Assembly (NCBI RefSeq): GCF_010868145.1
Contig: NZ_JAAGUY010000021.1
Coordinates: forward strand, 37,242-101,241
From: Nocardia cyriacigeorgica
GTDB lineage: Bacteria; Actinomycetota; Actinomycetes; Mycobacteriales; Mycobacteriaceae
Direction: 5' to 3'
Length of the DNA: 64,000 bases
Each line of letters starts with the position of its first letter. The stretch's first letter is position 1. Both the position numbers and the translations under genes were made by a program. The notes beneath the pieces were generated by a model. The model saw only the letters and a list, made by a program, of their open reading frames with translations. It had not been told where the DNA came from and made no database searches. Positions 43,695-52,054 of this stretch are shown here, one piece after another.

Positions 43695-43866
43695 GTCGCA
43701 CGGAGCTATCGCTCGCCGGTCCGCACCGCACCCGACCAGACCGGCCGGACCTCGCAGATCGCCGGCCTACGCGCACAGGTAGTCGCCGACGGGATCGACT
43801 CGTGTTGTGGCGCCGGCATTCGGTCGGCGGGGGTGCAGAGCCGGGGTGAACCCGGTTGCGCGCTAC

Positions 43867-45069
43867 TCAGTCCAACGCCGACAACGCGCGACCGAGCTGG
43901 TCGATCTCGAACCTCGTCGTGTAGGGCGCAAGGCCGACGGTCACCGCACCACCCTCATCGTTGACACCGAGCGCATCGAGCAGCCGGCTGCCGCCGTGCG
44001 TGCCGCTGAGTACGACGATGCGATTGTCGGCGAGCTTTGCGGCGATCTTCTCCGCCTGCAGCCCGACCATGGTGAAGCTGACGGTCGGGATACGGGTGGA
44101 GGCACGGCCGATGACGGTGAGGTTGTCGATCTTGTCCAGGGTGTCCATCAGATGCTCGAACAGCTGGTCGTGATAGTCCTGCAGCGAGGTGATGGAGATT
44201 TCCAGGCGCTCACGGCGAGTGCCGGTGGCGCGTTCGTCCAGGCTCGCCAGATAGTCGATCGAGGTGGTCAGCCCGGCGAGCAGCGAATACTGGTGCCCGC
44301 CGACCTCTAGCCGCTCCGCACCCTTGGCATACGGGTTGAGCGACATCGACGGGATGCGGTCCAGAAACGCCGGGTCGCGGAACACCAGCGCACCGATCTG
44401 CGGCCCACCCCACGACGGCGCGCTCAGCGCGACCACGTCGGCGTTGAGTTCCTCGATATCGATCAGGGCGTATGGCGCGGCGCCGAACGCGTCGGCCACC
44501 AACAGTCCACCCACCTCATGGACCCGGTCCGCGGCAACCCGCACCGCGGGCGCCGAACCGACGATCGGTGATGCGGCGGTCAGTGCGACCAGACGCGCAG
44601 TGGGCCCGATCAGCTCCTCGAACTGCCAGGACGGCATCTCGCAGGTCTCGATCTCGACCTCGGCCCAGCGCACATGCGCGCCGTAGCGGTTGGCGATGCG
44701 CAGCCAGGGGGCGACATTGGCCTCGTCATCCAGGCGCGACAGCACGATCCCGGTACCGAGCCCGAGACGCGAGCTCAGCGATTCGGCCAGCCAGGCCAGC
44801 AGTACCGCACGATCCGGTCCGAGCACTACGCCGGCGGGATCACCGCCGACCAGGTCTGCCACCGCCTCGCGCGCCGAGTCCAGAATCGCGGCTGCGCGCT
44901 TGGCTGAGCCATGGCGGCCGACGTGGGAAAACGACGACGTACGGAAACCTGTTGATACGGCCCGGGATACCGAATCCGGAACCAGCATGCCCGCTTGCGG
45001 GTCGAGATGGATCCAGCCGTCGCCCAGGGACGGTATCAGGCCCCGAACCCGTGCGACGTCGTAAGTCAT
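43867..45069 (-). CDS. Class V aminotransferase / cysteine desulfurase-like protein lacking the PLP lysine
   Basis: A 400-residue fold-type I protein resembling Rv3778c. HLDPQAGMLVPDSVSRAVST, ILSRLDDEANVAPWLRIANR, LTAASPIVGSAPAVRVAADR, VHEVGGLLVADAFGAAPYAL and EVGGHQYSLLAGLTTSIDYL are recognisable. At the usual lysine site (SxHK in cysteine desulfurases) the sequence is ALSAPSWGGPQIGALVF, with no Lys. TAGAGT seven bases before ATG 45069 suggests a leaderless mRNA. Whether it binds PLP is doubtful; context next to bpa is conserved in mycobacteria. Confidence 0.85.
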   Translation of the reverse strand: MTYDVARVRGLIPSLGDGWIHLDPQAGMLVPDSVSRAVSTGFRTSSFSHVGRHGSAKRAAAILDSAREAVADLVGGDPAGVVLGPDRAVLLAWLAESLSSRLGLGTGIVLSRLDDEANVAPWLRIANRYGAHVRWAEVEIETCEMPSWQFEELIGPTARLVALTAASPIVGSAPAVRVAADRVHEVGGLLVADAFGAAPYALIDIEELNADVVALSAPSWGGPQIGALVFRDPAFLDRIPSMSLNPYAKGAERLEVGGHQYSLLAGLTTSIDYLASLDERATGTRRERLEISITSLQDYHDQLFEHLMDTLDKIDNLTVIGRASTRIPTVSFTMVGLQAEKIAAKLADNRIVVLSGTHGGSRLLDALGVNDEGGAVTVGLAPYTTRFEIDQLGRALSALD

Positions 45070-45152
45070 GCTGGCCACTCTAAGGGCAGCGGGCGAGGCC
45101 GCGTAACCCTCCCCACAGCCACCGCCTTTAGCACGTTCGCCGCCGACGCGAC

Positions 45153-45773
45153 ATGATGGAGACCATGACGCACTCGGATGACGCATCGGATCCCGTTGTC
45201 GTAATCGGACCCGAAGGACGCCCCCTGCTGCTACCCGGCGGTAAGGGTTCGGACGCGCCTTTCACCGCCCAGGTGGTCTCCGACGACGACGGCAAACCCA
45301 ACGACTCCGACGACCGCGACGACTCCGGCGAATCACTGGCCGACATGGTCGAGCAGCCGGCAAAGGTCATGCGCATCGGCACCATGATCAAGCAGCTGCT
45401 CGAGGAGGTCCGTGCGGCACCGCTCGACGATGCAAGCCGCGCCCGCCTGCGTGAGATCCACAAGTCCTCGATCCGTGAGCTGGAGCAGGGGCTGGCACCG
45501 GAACTGCGTGAGGAGCTCGAGCGGCTCACGCTGCCGTTGACCGATGAGTCCGTGCCATCGGATGCCGAGCTGCGCATCGCCCAGGCCCAGCTCGTCGGCT
45601 GGTTGGAGGGCTTGTTCCACGGTATTCAGACCGCGCTGTTCGCCCAGCAGATGGCCGCGCGGGCGCAGCTCGAGCAGATGCGCCAGGGCGCGCTGCCGCC
45701 CGGTGTGCACGCGAGCGACCCCCGTGGTGGCCAGCACGGCCAGACCATCGGCGGCACCGGCCAGTACCTGTAA
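45153..45773 (+). CDS. bpa: Bacterial proteasome activator Bpa (PafE)
   Basis: A 206-residue protein with a disordered acidic N-terminus (DDDGKPNDSDDRDDSGES) and the highly conserved core LADMVEQPAKVMRIGTMIKQ, LTLPLTDESVPSDAELRIAQ, AQLVGWLEGLFHGIQTALFA, QQMAARAQLEQMRQGALPPG. It ends GTGQYL; in mycobacteria the GQYL tail docks on the 20S proteasome and opens its gate without ATP. It forms a dodecameric ring. ATG 45153 is used; ATG 45165 is also possible. It begins the galactan export cluster, as at Rv3780-Rv3783. Confidence 0.95.
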   Translation: MMETMTHSDDASDPVVVIGPEGRPLLLPGGKGSDAPFTAQVVSDDDGKPNDSDDRDDSGESLADMVEQPAKVMRIGTMIKQLLEEVRAAPLDDASRARLREIHKSSIRELEQGLAPELREELERLTLPLTDESVPSDAELRIAQAQLVGWLEGLFHGIQTALFAQQMAARAQLEQMRQGALPPGVHASDPRGGQHGQTIGGTGQYL

Positions 45774-45821
45774 CCGCAGGACAAATAGTGCTGGCCGGGC
45801 CCGGAACGTATCGGCCGAGTA

Positions 45822-46760
45822 GTGTCGAGCACCGTGCCCGCCGCTGCCGCTCGCCCCGACTCGGTTTCTGAAGTGAGTAACGAACAGACCTCCGAACCCA
45901 TCGTCACCGCGCCCGTCGAGCCTGCCGAGCCGCTGATGTCGGACTCGCAGTCCTTCGCCCGCGCGTGGCGGGACATGCACGACGGCTTCGGCCAGCGCGA
46001 GTTGTGGCTATCGCTGGGCTGGCAGGACATCAAGCAGCGTTACCGGCGCTCGGTGCTCGGCCCGTTCTGGATCACCATCGCCACCGGAGTGCAGGCCACC
46101 GCCATCGGCATTCTCTACGCGGCGCTGCTCGGGCAGCCGCTGCGGGAGTACCTGCCGTATGTGGCGGTCGGGTTGATCGTGTGGAACGTGATCCAGGCCA
46201 GCATCCTCGAAGGCTCCGATGTGTTCATCGCCAACGAGGGGCTGATCAAACAATTGCCCTCGGCGTTGAGCGTGCATGTGTATCGCCTCGTGTGGCGGCA
46301 GTTCTTGTTCTTCGCGCACAACTTCGCGATCTATTTCGTCGTTCTGATCGCGTTCGGGGTATGGCAGAACCTGCATTGGACGGTCGTTTTCGCGATACCG
46401 GCCTTGTTGTTGATCTTCGCGAACTCCATGTGGGTATCGATCCTGTTCGGCATATTCAGCACCAGGTACCGCGATATCGCCCCGATCCTCGGCAGCATGA
46501 CCCTGATGCTGTTCGTGCTGACCCCGGTCATGTGGAACACGAAGAGCCTGCAGGAACAGGGCGGCGAGGTGGCCGATCGGGCCAAGCTGGCCGAAATCGT
46601 GCCGACCTTCCACTACCTGGAAATCGTGCGCGCACCGCTGCTCGGTGACGACCAGCAGCTCTATCACTGGGTGATCGTCGGCGCGATCACCGTCGTCGGC
46701 TGGGTCGCCGCCGTACTCGCCCTGAAGAAGTTCCGTTCGCGCGTCCCGTACTGGGTATAG
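45822..46760 (+). CDS. wzm: Galactan ABC exporter permease (Wzm)
   Basis: A 312-residue ABC-2 permease with six membrane helices. A 45-residue variable N-terminus precedes the conserved RELWLSLGWQDIKQRYRRSV, LGPFWITIATGVQATAIGIL, EYLPYVAVGLIVWNVIQASI and TPVMWNTKSLQ. It partners with the ATPase 14 bases downstream. In mycobacteria the homologous pair moves the lipid-linked galactan across the membrane. GTG 45822 is used; GTG 45834 is an alternative. Confidence 0.93.
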   Translation: MSSTVPAAAARPDSVSEVSNEQTSEPIVTAPVEPAEPLMSDSQSFARAWRDMHDGFGQRELWLSLGWQDIKQRYRRSVLGPFWITIATGVQATAIGILYAALLGQPLREYLPYVAVGLIVWNVIQASILEGSDVFIANEGLIKQLPSALSVHVYRLVWRQFLFFAHNFAIYFVVLIAFGVWQNLHWTVVFAIPALLLIFANSMWVSILFGIFSTRYRDIAPILGSMTLMLFVLTPVMWNTKSLQEQGGEVADRAKLAEIVPTFHYLEIVRAPLLGDDQQLYHWVIVGAITVVGWVAAVLALKKFRSRVPYWV

Positions 46761-46774
46761 GAGTCGATGCAGCG

Positions 46775-47617
46775 ATGACAGATCATGTGAGCATCGAAAC
46801 CCGCAATGCGTGGGTGGAGTTCCCCATCTTCGACGCGAAATCGCGGTCACTGAAGAAGGCCTTCCTCGGTAAGGCCGGCGGCGCCATCGGACGTAATCAG
46901 TCCGACGTCGTGGTGGTCGAAGCCCTGCGTGACATCACCCTCTCACTGAAAGAGGGTGACCGGATCGGCCTGGTCGGACACAACGGCGCCGGCAAATCCA
47001 CCCTGCTTCGGCTGCTGTCGGGCATCTACGAACCCTCGCGTGGCAGCGCCAGGATTCGCGGCCGGGTGGCGCCGGTCTTCGATCTCGGTGTCGGCATGGA
47101 CCCGGAGATCTCCGGCTACGAGAACATCATCATCCGCGGACTGTTCCTCGGGCAGACCCGCAAGCAGATGATGGCCAAGATCGATGAGATCGCCGACTTC
47201 ACCGAGCTCGGCGAATACCTGTCCATGCCGCTGCGCACGTACTCCACCGGTATGCGCGTGCGCCTCGCGATGGGCGTGGTCACCTCGATCGATCCGGAAA
47301 TCCTGTTGCTCGACGAGGGCATCGGAGCCGTCGACGCCGAATTCATGAAAAAAGCCCGGCTGCGCCTCCAGAAATTGGTGGCCCGATCCGGCATCCTGGT
47401 CTTCGCCAGCCATTCCAACGAATTCCTCGCCCAGCTCTGTGATTCGGCCCTGTGGATCGATCACGGCCAGGTCCGGTTGCACGGCGGCATCGAGGAAGTG
47501 GTGCGGGCGTACGAAGGCCCCGAGGCGGGTAATCACGTCGCGACCGTCCTTGCCGAATTGGAAGCCGAGAAGGCTGCCGGTGACGCCGAACGAGAACTGG
47601 AGCCGAACCAGACATGA
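46775..47617 (+). CDS. wzt: Galactan ABC exporter ATPase (Wzt)
   Basis: A 280-residue ATP-binding protein. Walker A GHNGAGKST, the SGYENIIIRGLFLGQTRKQM segment, the signature YSTGMRVRLAMG and Walker B ILLLDEGIGAVD are typical of polysaccharide/teichoic acid exporters (TagH/Wzt). The C-terminal carbohydrate-binding domain of E. coli Wzt is absent; a short acidic tail is present instead. It overlaps glfT1 by ATGA, forming one unit with wzm and glfT1. Confidence 0.95.
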   Translation: MTDHVSIETRNAWVEFPIFDAKSRSLKKAFLGKAGGAIGRNQSDVVVVEALRDITLSLKEGDRIGLVGHNGAGKSTLLRLLSGIYEPSRGSARIRGRVAPVFDLGVGMDPEISGYENIIIRGLFLGQTRKQMMAKIDEIADFTELGEYLSMPLRTYSTGMRVRLAMGVVTSIDPEILLLDEGIGAVDAEFMKKARLRLQKLVARSGILVFASHSNEFLAQLCDSALWIDHGQVRLHGGIEEVVRAYEGPEAGNHVATVLAELEAEKAAGDAERELEPNQT

Positions 47618-48600
47618 GTGAGCCGACCGGGCCGAACACCCCGATCGCTGCCGGGGCGTCCCCGGTCGAGTCAGCGGCTTCCGCCGAGCAGGTGGCGGTC
47701 GACACCGGCGCGACCGCGCGCATCGTCGCCGTCGTCGTCACGCACAAGCGGCGCGAACTGCTGACCGAATCGCTGAAGGTGCTCGCCTCCCAGTCGCGTC
47801 CGGTCGACCATCTGATCGTCGTCGACAACGGCAATGAGCCGGAGGTCGCCGATCTGGTCCGCGACCAGCCACTGGAAACCACCTACCTGGGCTCGGCCCA
47901 TAACCTGGGCGGAGCGGGCGGGTTCGCGCTCGGCATCCTGCACGCACTGAGCCTCGGTGCCGACTGGGTGTGGCTGGCCGATGACGACGGCAGGCCCGAA
48001 GGCCCCGAAGTGCTGGCCACGCTGCTGGACTGCGCGGGCAGGCACGGCCTGGTCGAGGTCTCGCCGGTGGTCTGCGATATCGACGAACCCGACCGGCTGG
48101 CATTCCCGCTGCGGCGCGGCGTTGTCTGGCGGCGGCTGCGTTCGGAACTCGGCGACGAGGACTTCCTGCCCGGTATCGCGTCGCTGTTCAACGGTGCGCT
48201 CATCTCCGCCACCGCGATCGACGTCATCGGTGTGCCCGATCTGCGCTTGTTCGTCCGCGGCGACGAGGTGGAGGTGCACCGCCGACTTGTGCGCTCCGGC
48301 CTCCCGTTCGGCACCTGCCTGCAAACCGCCTACCTGCATCCCAACGGCGCCGCGGAGTTCAAGCCGATTCTCGGCGGCCGCATGCACACCCAGTACCCGG
48401 ACGACCCGGTCAAGCGCTACTTCACCTACCGAAACCGTGGCTACCTCATGTCCCAGCCCGGCATGCGCAAGCTCCTCCCCCAGGAATGGATCCGCTTCTC
48501 CTGGTTCTTCCTCGTCACCCGCCGCGACCCGGCCGGTCTGCGCGAATGGTTCCATCTGCGCAGCTTGGGCCGGCATGAGCAGTTCGGGAAACCGGAGTAG
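47614..48600 (+). CDS. glfT1: Galactofuranosyltransferase GlfT1
   Basis: A 328-residue family 2 glycosyltransferase that starts the galactan on the rhamnosyl linker. It shows AVVVTHKRRELLTESLKVLA, IVVDNGNEPEV, LGGAGGFALGILHALS, the metal motif WLADDDGRP, LFVRGDEVEVHRRLVRSGLP and KRYFTYRNRGYLM. An N-terminal 35-residue tail is low complexity. The start overlaps wzt by four bases. Order wzm-wzt-glfT1 differs slightly from M. tuberculosis but carries the same set. Confidence 0.95.
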   Translation: MSEPTGPNTPIAAGASPVESAASAEQVAVDTGATARIVAVVVTHKRRELLTESLKVLASQSRPVDHLIVVDNGNEPEVADLVRDQPLETTYLGSAHNLGGAGGFALGILHALSLGADWVWLADDDGRPEGPEVLATLLDCAGRHGLVEVSPVVCDIDEPDRLAFPLRRGVVWRRLRSELGDEDFLPGIASLFNGALISATAIDVIGVPDLRLFVRGDEVEVHRRLVRSGLPFGTCLQTAYLHPNGAAEFKPILGGRMHTQYPDDPVKRYFTYRNRGYLMSQPGMRKLLPQEWIRFSWFFLVTRRDPAGLREWFHLRSLGRHEQFGKPE

Positions 48601-48695
48601 GTTGCGCGCGCCCGCTCGGGCGAAAATCGGTTGCGCCGGATCGGCGCGTCTGTGAGAGTCGAGGAAACTTCGAGGTGAACGAGGAGGTGGAGTTC

Positions 48696-48785
48696 GTGGT
48701 GAATGTCGCGCGGTGTGTCGTGTCCGGGTCGGCGGTGCAGGTGCACGCCACCGGATCGAACTCCATCTCGTACTCAACTCGCTGA
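48696..48785 (+). CDS. Possible 29-residue leader peptide before rsgA
   Basis: GTG 48696 has GAGGAGG eight bases upstream and opens 29 codons (VVNVARCVVSGSAVQVHATG) ending 43 bases before rsgA. The good ribosome binding site within an otherwise empty 227-base gap is the only support. It may be a regulatory leader or chance. Confidence 0.35.
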   Translation: MVNVARCVVSGSAVQVHATGSNSISYSTR

Positions 48786-48827
48786 GCTCCGATCGGGGCT
48801 CGGCGTCCCCACGGAGGTTCTCTCACC

Positions 48828-49874
48828 ATGGTCGATAACGACCTGTTGGTTCCCTATGGCTGGACCGAACGCGTCCGGCTCGAATATGCCGCACTGCTCG
48901 ACACCGATTGCGTGCCCGCACGGGTGATTCGGATGGATCGTGGCGAATGCGATGTCGCGACACCCACCGGACCCGGTCGGGCGACGTGCCCGCGCTCGGA
49001 TTCCGAGGTCAGCGGTCTCTGCACCGGTGACTGGGTGCTCATCGACGAGACCATGCACGTGCGGCGGATGCTGCCGAGGCGCTCGGCGATCGTGCGCTCA
49101 ACGGCGTCACGCGATTCGCACGGGCAGGTGCTCGCCGCCAATGTCGATACGGTGCTGGTCTGCACCGCGGCCGACGGCGACGTCGACCTCGGCCGGATCG
49201 AGCGCATGCTCGCCCTCGCCTGGGAGTCCGGAGCGCAACCAGTCGTCGTGCTCACCAAAGCCGATGCGGCCGACCATCTTCCGCTGGACCAAGTCAGTGC
49301 CGTCGCGCCGGGCGCCACGGTGATCGCGGTCAGCGCCACCGCCGGATACGGCCTCGATGTGCTCACCGCTCTGCTCGACGGCACCGTGGCGTTGATCGGA
49401 CCGTCCGGCGCGGGCAAGTCCACGCTCGCCAATGCCCTGCTCGGCGCTGAGGTCTTCGCCACCAATGATGTTCGCGCAGTCGACAAGAAGGGCAAGCACA
49501 CCACGGTGCACCGTGAGCTGCGCCCATTGCCCGGCGGCGGCACGTTGATCGATACGCCGGGCCTGCGCGGCGTCGGGATCTGGGACGCGACCGAAGGCAT
49601 CGAACGCGCCTTCAGCGATATCGAATCCCTCGCCGCCGACTGCCGATTCAATGATTGCGCGCACGGTGGCGAGCCCGGTTGCGCGGTCCGTGCCGCCATC
49701 GATAGCGGCGAACTCACCGAGCGCCGCTTCGACAACTACCGAAAGCTCGCCCGCGAGAACGATTGGATGGCCGCCCGCACGGACAAACGTCTGCGCGCCG
49801 AACGCGAGAAGGCGTGGCGCGATATCACCAAACAGCACCGCCGGATGTTCCGCGAGAAGAACCAGCGGCGCTGA
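48828..49874 (+). CDS. rsgA: Ribosome small subunit-dependent GTPase A
   Basis: A 348-residue circularly permuted GTPase for 30S maturation. An OB-like N-domain (ARVIRMDRGECDVATP) precedes the G4 TKAD, G1 GPSGAGKSTLANALLG, G3 DTPGLRG and the zinc site DCRFNDCAHGGEPGC with a His. GGAGG lies just before ATG. Actinobacterial RsgA proteins often have this short OB domain. It follows the galactan genes but is probably transcribed separately. Confidence 0.94.
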   Translation: MVDNDLLVPYGWTERVRLEYAALLDTDCVPARVIRMDRGECDVATPTGPGRATCPRSDSEVSGLCTGDWVLIDETMHVRRMLPRRSAIVRSTASRDSHGQVLAANVDTVLVCTAADGDVDLGRIERMLALAWESGAQPVVVLTKADAADHLPLDQVSAVAPGATVIAVSATAGYGLDVLTALLDGTVALIGPSGAGKSTLANALLGAEVFATNDVRAVDKKGKHTTVHRELRPLPGGGTLIDTPGLRGVGIWDATEGIERAFSDIESLAADCRFNDCAHGGEPGCAVRAAIDSGELTERRFDNYRKLARENDWMAARTDKRLRAEREKAWRDITKQHRRMFREKNQRR

Positions 49875-49888
49875 CAAGGGCACGCGGC

Positions 49889-49912
49889 GGGCCATCGGGC
49901 AACCGGTGGCCC
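49889..49912 (+). terminator. Terminator hairpin after rsgA
   Basis: A ten-base stem with one wobble (GGGCCATCGG with CCGGTGGCCC) closes a GCAA tetraloop 15 bases after the rsgA stop. There is no U tract. Confidence 0.65.
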
Positions 49913-50046
49913 CCGTTGCCGTCGGCCAGCCGCTTCAGCCGGCCTGTGGCGCGAACCGTTGCCCATGCGTCGCGGACAGCCGACCTACCAGCGACAACGG
50001 TCGATCAGACTGCCGTAGGGACGGTGTGAAGCACGCCACTCGACAG

Positions 50047-50070
50047 CCCTATGCAACTGGTTGCATAGGG
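50047..50070. promoter_or_regulatory. 24-bp perfect palindrome upstream of the SDR gene
   Basis: CCCTATGCAAC (50047-50057), two bases TG, then GTTGCATAGGG (50060-50070). It lies 76 bases before the SDR start in a 271-base gap. The size and 2-base centre suit a TetR- or GntR-type dimer. No matching regulator gene is adjacent. Confidence 0.85.
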
Positions 50071-50145
50071 TGTGGGTTTACGCTTAGTGTCGAGAAGCGG
50101 ATGGCCGCGGATGCCGTACCGCGGCGGATACGACAGGAGCAGTCA

Positions 50146-50991
50146 ATGACCGAATCGAAGTCGCTCGCGGGTAAAACGCTGATCATGTCGGGCGGCAGCC
50201 GCGGCATCGGGCTGGAAATCGCCAAGCGGGCCGCGGCGGACGGCGCGAACATCACGCTGATCGCCAAGACCGATCAACCGCATCCCAAGCTCCCCGGCAC
50301 CATCCACACCGCCGCCGCCGAGCTCGAGGCCGCGGGCGGCAAGGTACTTCCGTTCGTCGGTGACGTGCGGATCGACGAATCGGTCGCGGAGGCCGTCGAG
50401 CAGACGATCGAGCGGTTCGGCGGCATCGACCTCGTGGTGAACAACGCCTCGGCCATCGACCTCTCGCCCACCGACGCGCTGCCGATGAAGAAGTACGACC
50501 TCATGCAGGACATCAACTGCCGCGGCAGCTTCCTGCTGTCGAAGCTGTGCATCCCCTCACTGCGCGAATCCGCCGCGGCCGGGCGCAATCCGCACATCCT
50601 CACCCTCTCCCCGCCGCTGAACCTCGACCCGAAGTGGGCAGGCTCCTCGCTCGGCTACACCATCGCCAAGTACGGCATGTCGCTGACCACGCTCGGCCTT
50701 GCCGAGGAACTGAAGTCCGACGGCATCGGCGTCAACTCGCTGTGGCCGCGCACCACCATCGCCACCGCCGCGGTGAAGAACCTGCTCGGCGGCGAGGAAA
50801 TGGTCGCCACCTCCCGCACCCCCGATATCTACGCCGACGCCGCCTACCTGGTGCTGACCTCGCCGTCCACCGAAACCACCGGCAACTTCTTCATCGACGA
50901 CGACGTCCTCGCCGCCCACGGCATCACCGACCTGGACAAGTACCGCGTCGTGCCGGGCGACGGACCGCTCACCACCGACCTGTTCCTCTGA
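50146..50991 (+). CDS. SDR oxidoreductase (HSDL2-like)
   Basis: A 281-residue short-chain dehydrogenase. The cofactor loop is MSGGSRGIGLEIAKRAAADG, followed by NNASAIDLSPTDALPMKKYD, LTLSPPLNLDPKW and the catalytic YTIAKYG. The subgroup resembles HSDL2 without the sterol-carrier domain. CAGGAG precedes ATG 50146 by six bases. A strong palindrome upstream implies control by an unlinked repressor. Substrate unknown, perhaps a fatty-acyl or steroid derivative. Confidence 0.9.
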   Translation: MTESKSLAGKTLIMSGGSRGIGLEIAKRAAADGANITLIAKTDQPHPKLPGTIHTAAAELEAAGGKVLPFVGDVRIDESVAEAVEQTIERFGGIDLVVNNASAIDLSPTDALPMKKYDLMQDINCRGSFLLSKLCIPSLRESAAAGRNPHILTLSPPLNLDPKWAGSSLGYTIAKYGMSLTTLGLAEELKSDGIGVNSLWPRTTIATAAVKNLLGGEEMVATSRTPDIYADAAYLVLTSPSTETTGNFFIDDDVLAAHGITDLDKYRVVPGDGPLTTDLFL

Positions 50992-51072
50992 TCGGCAGCC
51001 GGCTACCGCACCAGAGGCTCCACCGCGCTCGCAGTCCGGCGCACGGGAGCGGCGGCCTGCTGTCATCCTGGG

Positions 51073-51096
51073 GCCGGGCTGATCGCGCAGCCCGGC
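51073..51096. terminator. Hairpin between convergent SDR and Pro-rich genes
   Basis: GCCGGGCTG and CAGCCCGGC form a nine-base stem with a six-base loop midway between convergent genes. No U tract. Confidence 0.55.
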
Positions 51097-51117
51097 TCGG
51101 GACATCAACGCCTGCGA

Positions 51118-51825
51118 CTAGACCAGCAGCATCGGCAGGAAGCTGAGCAGCATCAAGAGGGCGGCGCAGGCCCAGGAGACGTAGAGGAAGACCATGCCGG
51201 GAGTCTTCTGGGGTACCGGGCCGATGGCGCCGTTGAGGAAGATCAGGGCCGGGGCGCGGTAGTAGAGGCGGGCGGCTTGACCTTCGGCGACGGGGGCGAC
51301 GGTGGTGGCCGGGCCCATGTCGAACAGCCAGGGAGTGCTCACCTTCACCTGGTGCTGGCCGGGGCCGACCGGGATGTGGTTGGCACCCCAGCGGGTGCCG
51401 GGAACCTGCTGGCCGTTGACGAAGATCTTCGGCTTGGTGATGGCGAGCATGAAGGCCATCGGCGTGTAGGAGGCGTCGACGGTGAGGCCGGGCGGGTCAC
51501 CCGGCATACCCTGGCCGACGGGCCCGGCGTGCGCACCCGGCGCGCCGTACGGCATCGGCGGCTGACCATTGGGCATCGGCGGCTGCCCCATCGGAGGCTG
51601 GCCGTAAGGCCCGCCCTGCGGATACGGAGCCGGACCGTTCGGCATCGGCGGTCCCGGCGGACGGCCGTATGGCATCGGCTGCCCCGGCGCCGGGTGACCC
51701 GGCATCGGCTGCCCCATCGGCGGCTGCCCGTAAGCCGGCGCACCGGGCGGCGCGAACTGCGCCGCACCCCCGAACTGTGGCTGACCTGGTACAGGCTGCG
51801 CCTGCGGCGCCCCGGGGTAACTCAT
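51118..51825 (-). CDS. Pro/Gly/Met-rich protein with a C-terminal membrane segment
   Basis: 235 residues. The first 110 are a low-complexity tract with repeated GQPPMGQP, PMPNGP and PMPYG units. A beta-rich domain follows (MAFMLAITKPKIFVNGQQVP, HIPVGPGQHQVKVSTPWLFD), then AARLYYRAPALIFLNGAIG and a C-terminal membrane helix (VFLYVSWACAALLMLLSFLP). Proteins of this shape are common in Nocardia/Rhodococcus and uncharacterised. Good ribosome binding site GGGAGGA. It lies downstream of glfT2 on the same strand. Confidence 0.8.
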   Translation of the reverse strand: MSYPGAPQAQPVPGQPQFGGAAQFAPPGAPAYGQPPMGQPMPGHPAPGQPMPYGRPPGPPMPNGPAPYPQGGPYGQPPMGQPPMPNGQPPMPYGAPGAHAGPVGQGMPGDPPGLTVDASYTPMAFMLAITKPKIFVNGQQVPGTRWGANHIPVGPGQHQVKVSTPWLFDMGPATTVAPVAEGQAARLYYRAPALIFLNGAIGPVPQKTPGMVFLYVSWACAALLMLLSFLPMLLV

Positions 51826-52054
51826 CGATTCCTCCCAAGATCGGTAACGTGCACGGCGCACCCTACCGGTGTTTCTCCGGTCCCTCATGTCGAGAACGAA
51901 TGGGCCCGGCCATGGCTGATCAACGCCCTGACCGCCCGGGTTCAGGGCAGCGCGAGCTCACCAATACCTACCCACCCCAGCCGAACTCGAATCACCGGAA
52001 AACACTGAGGGGCGGTCGACCACTGTCGCGCTTCGTGATCGACCGCCCCCGGCC

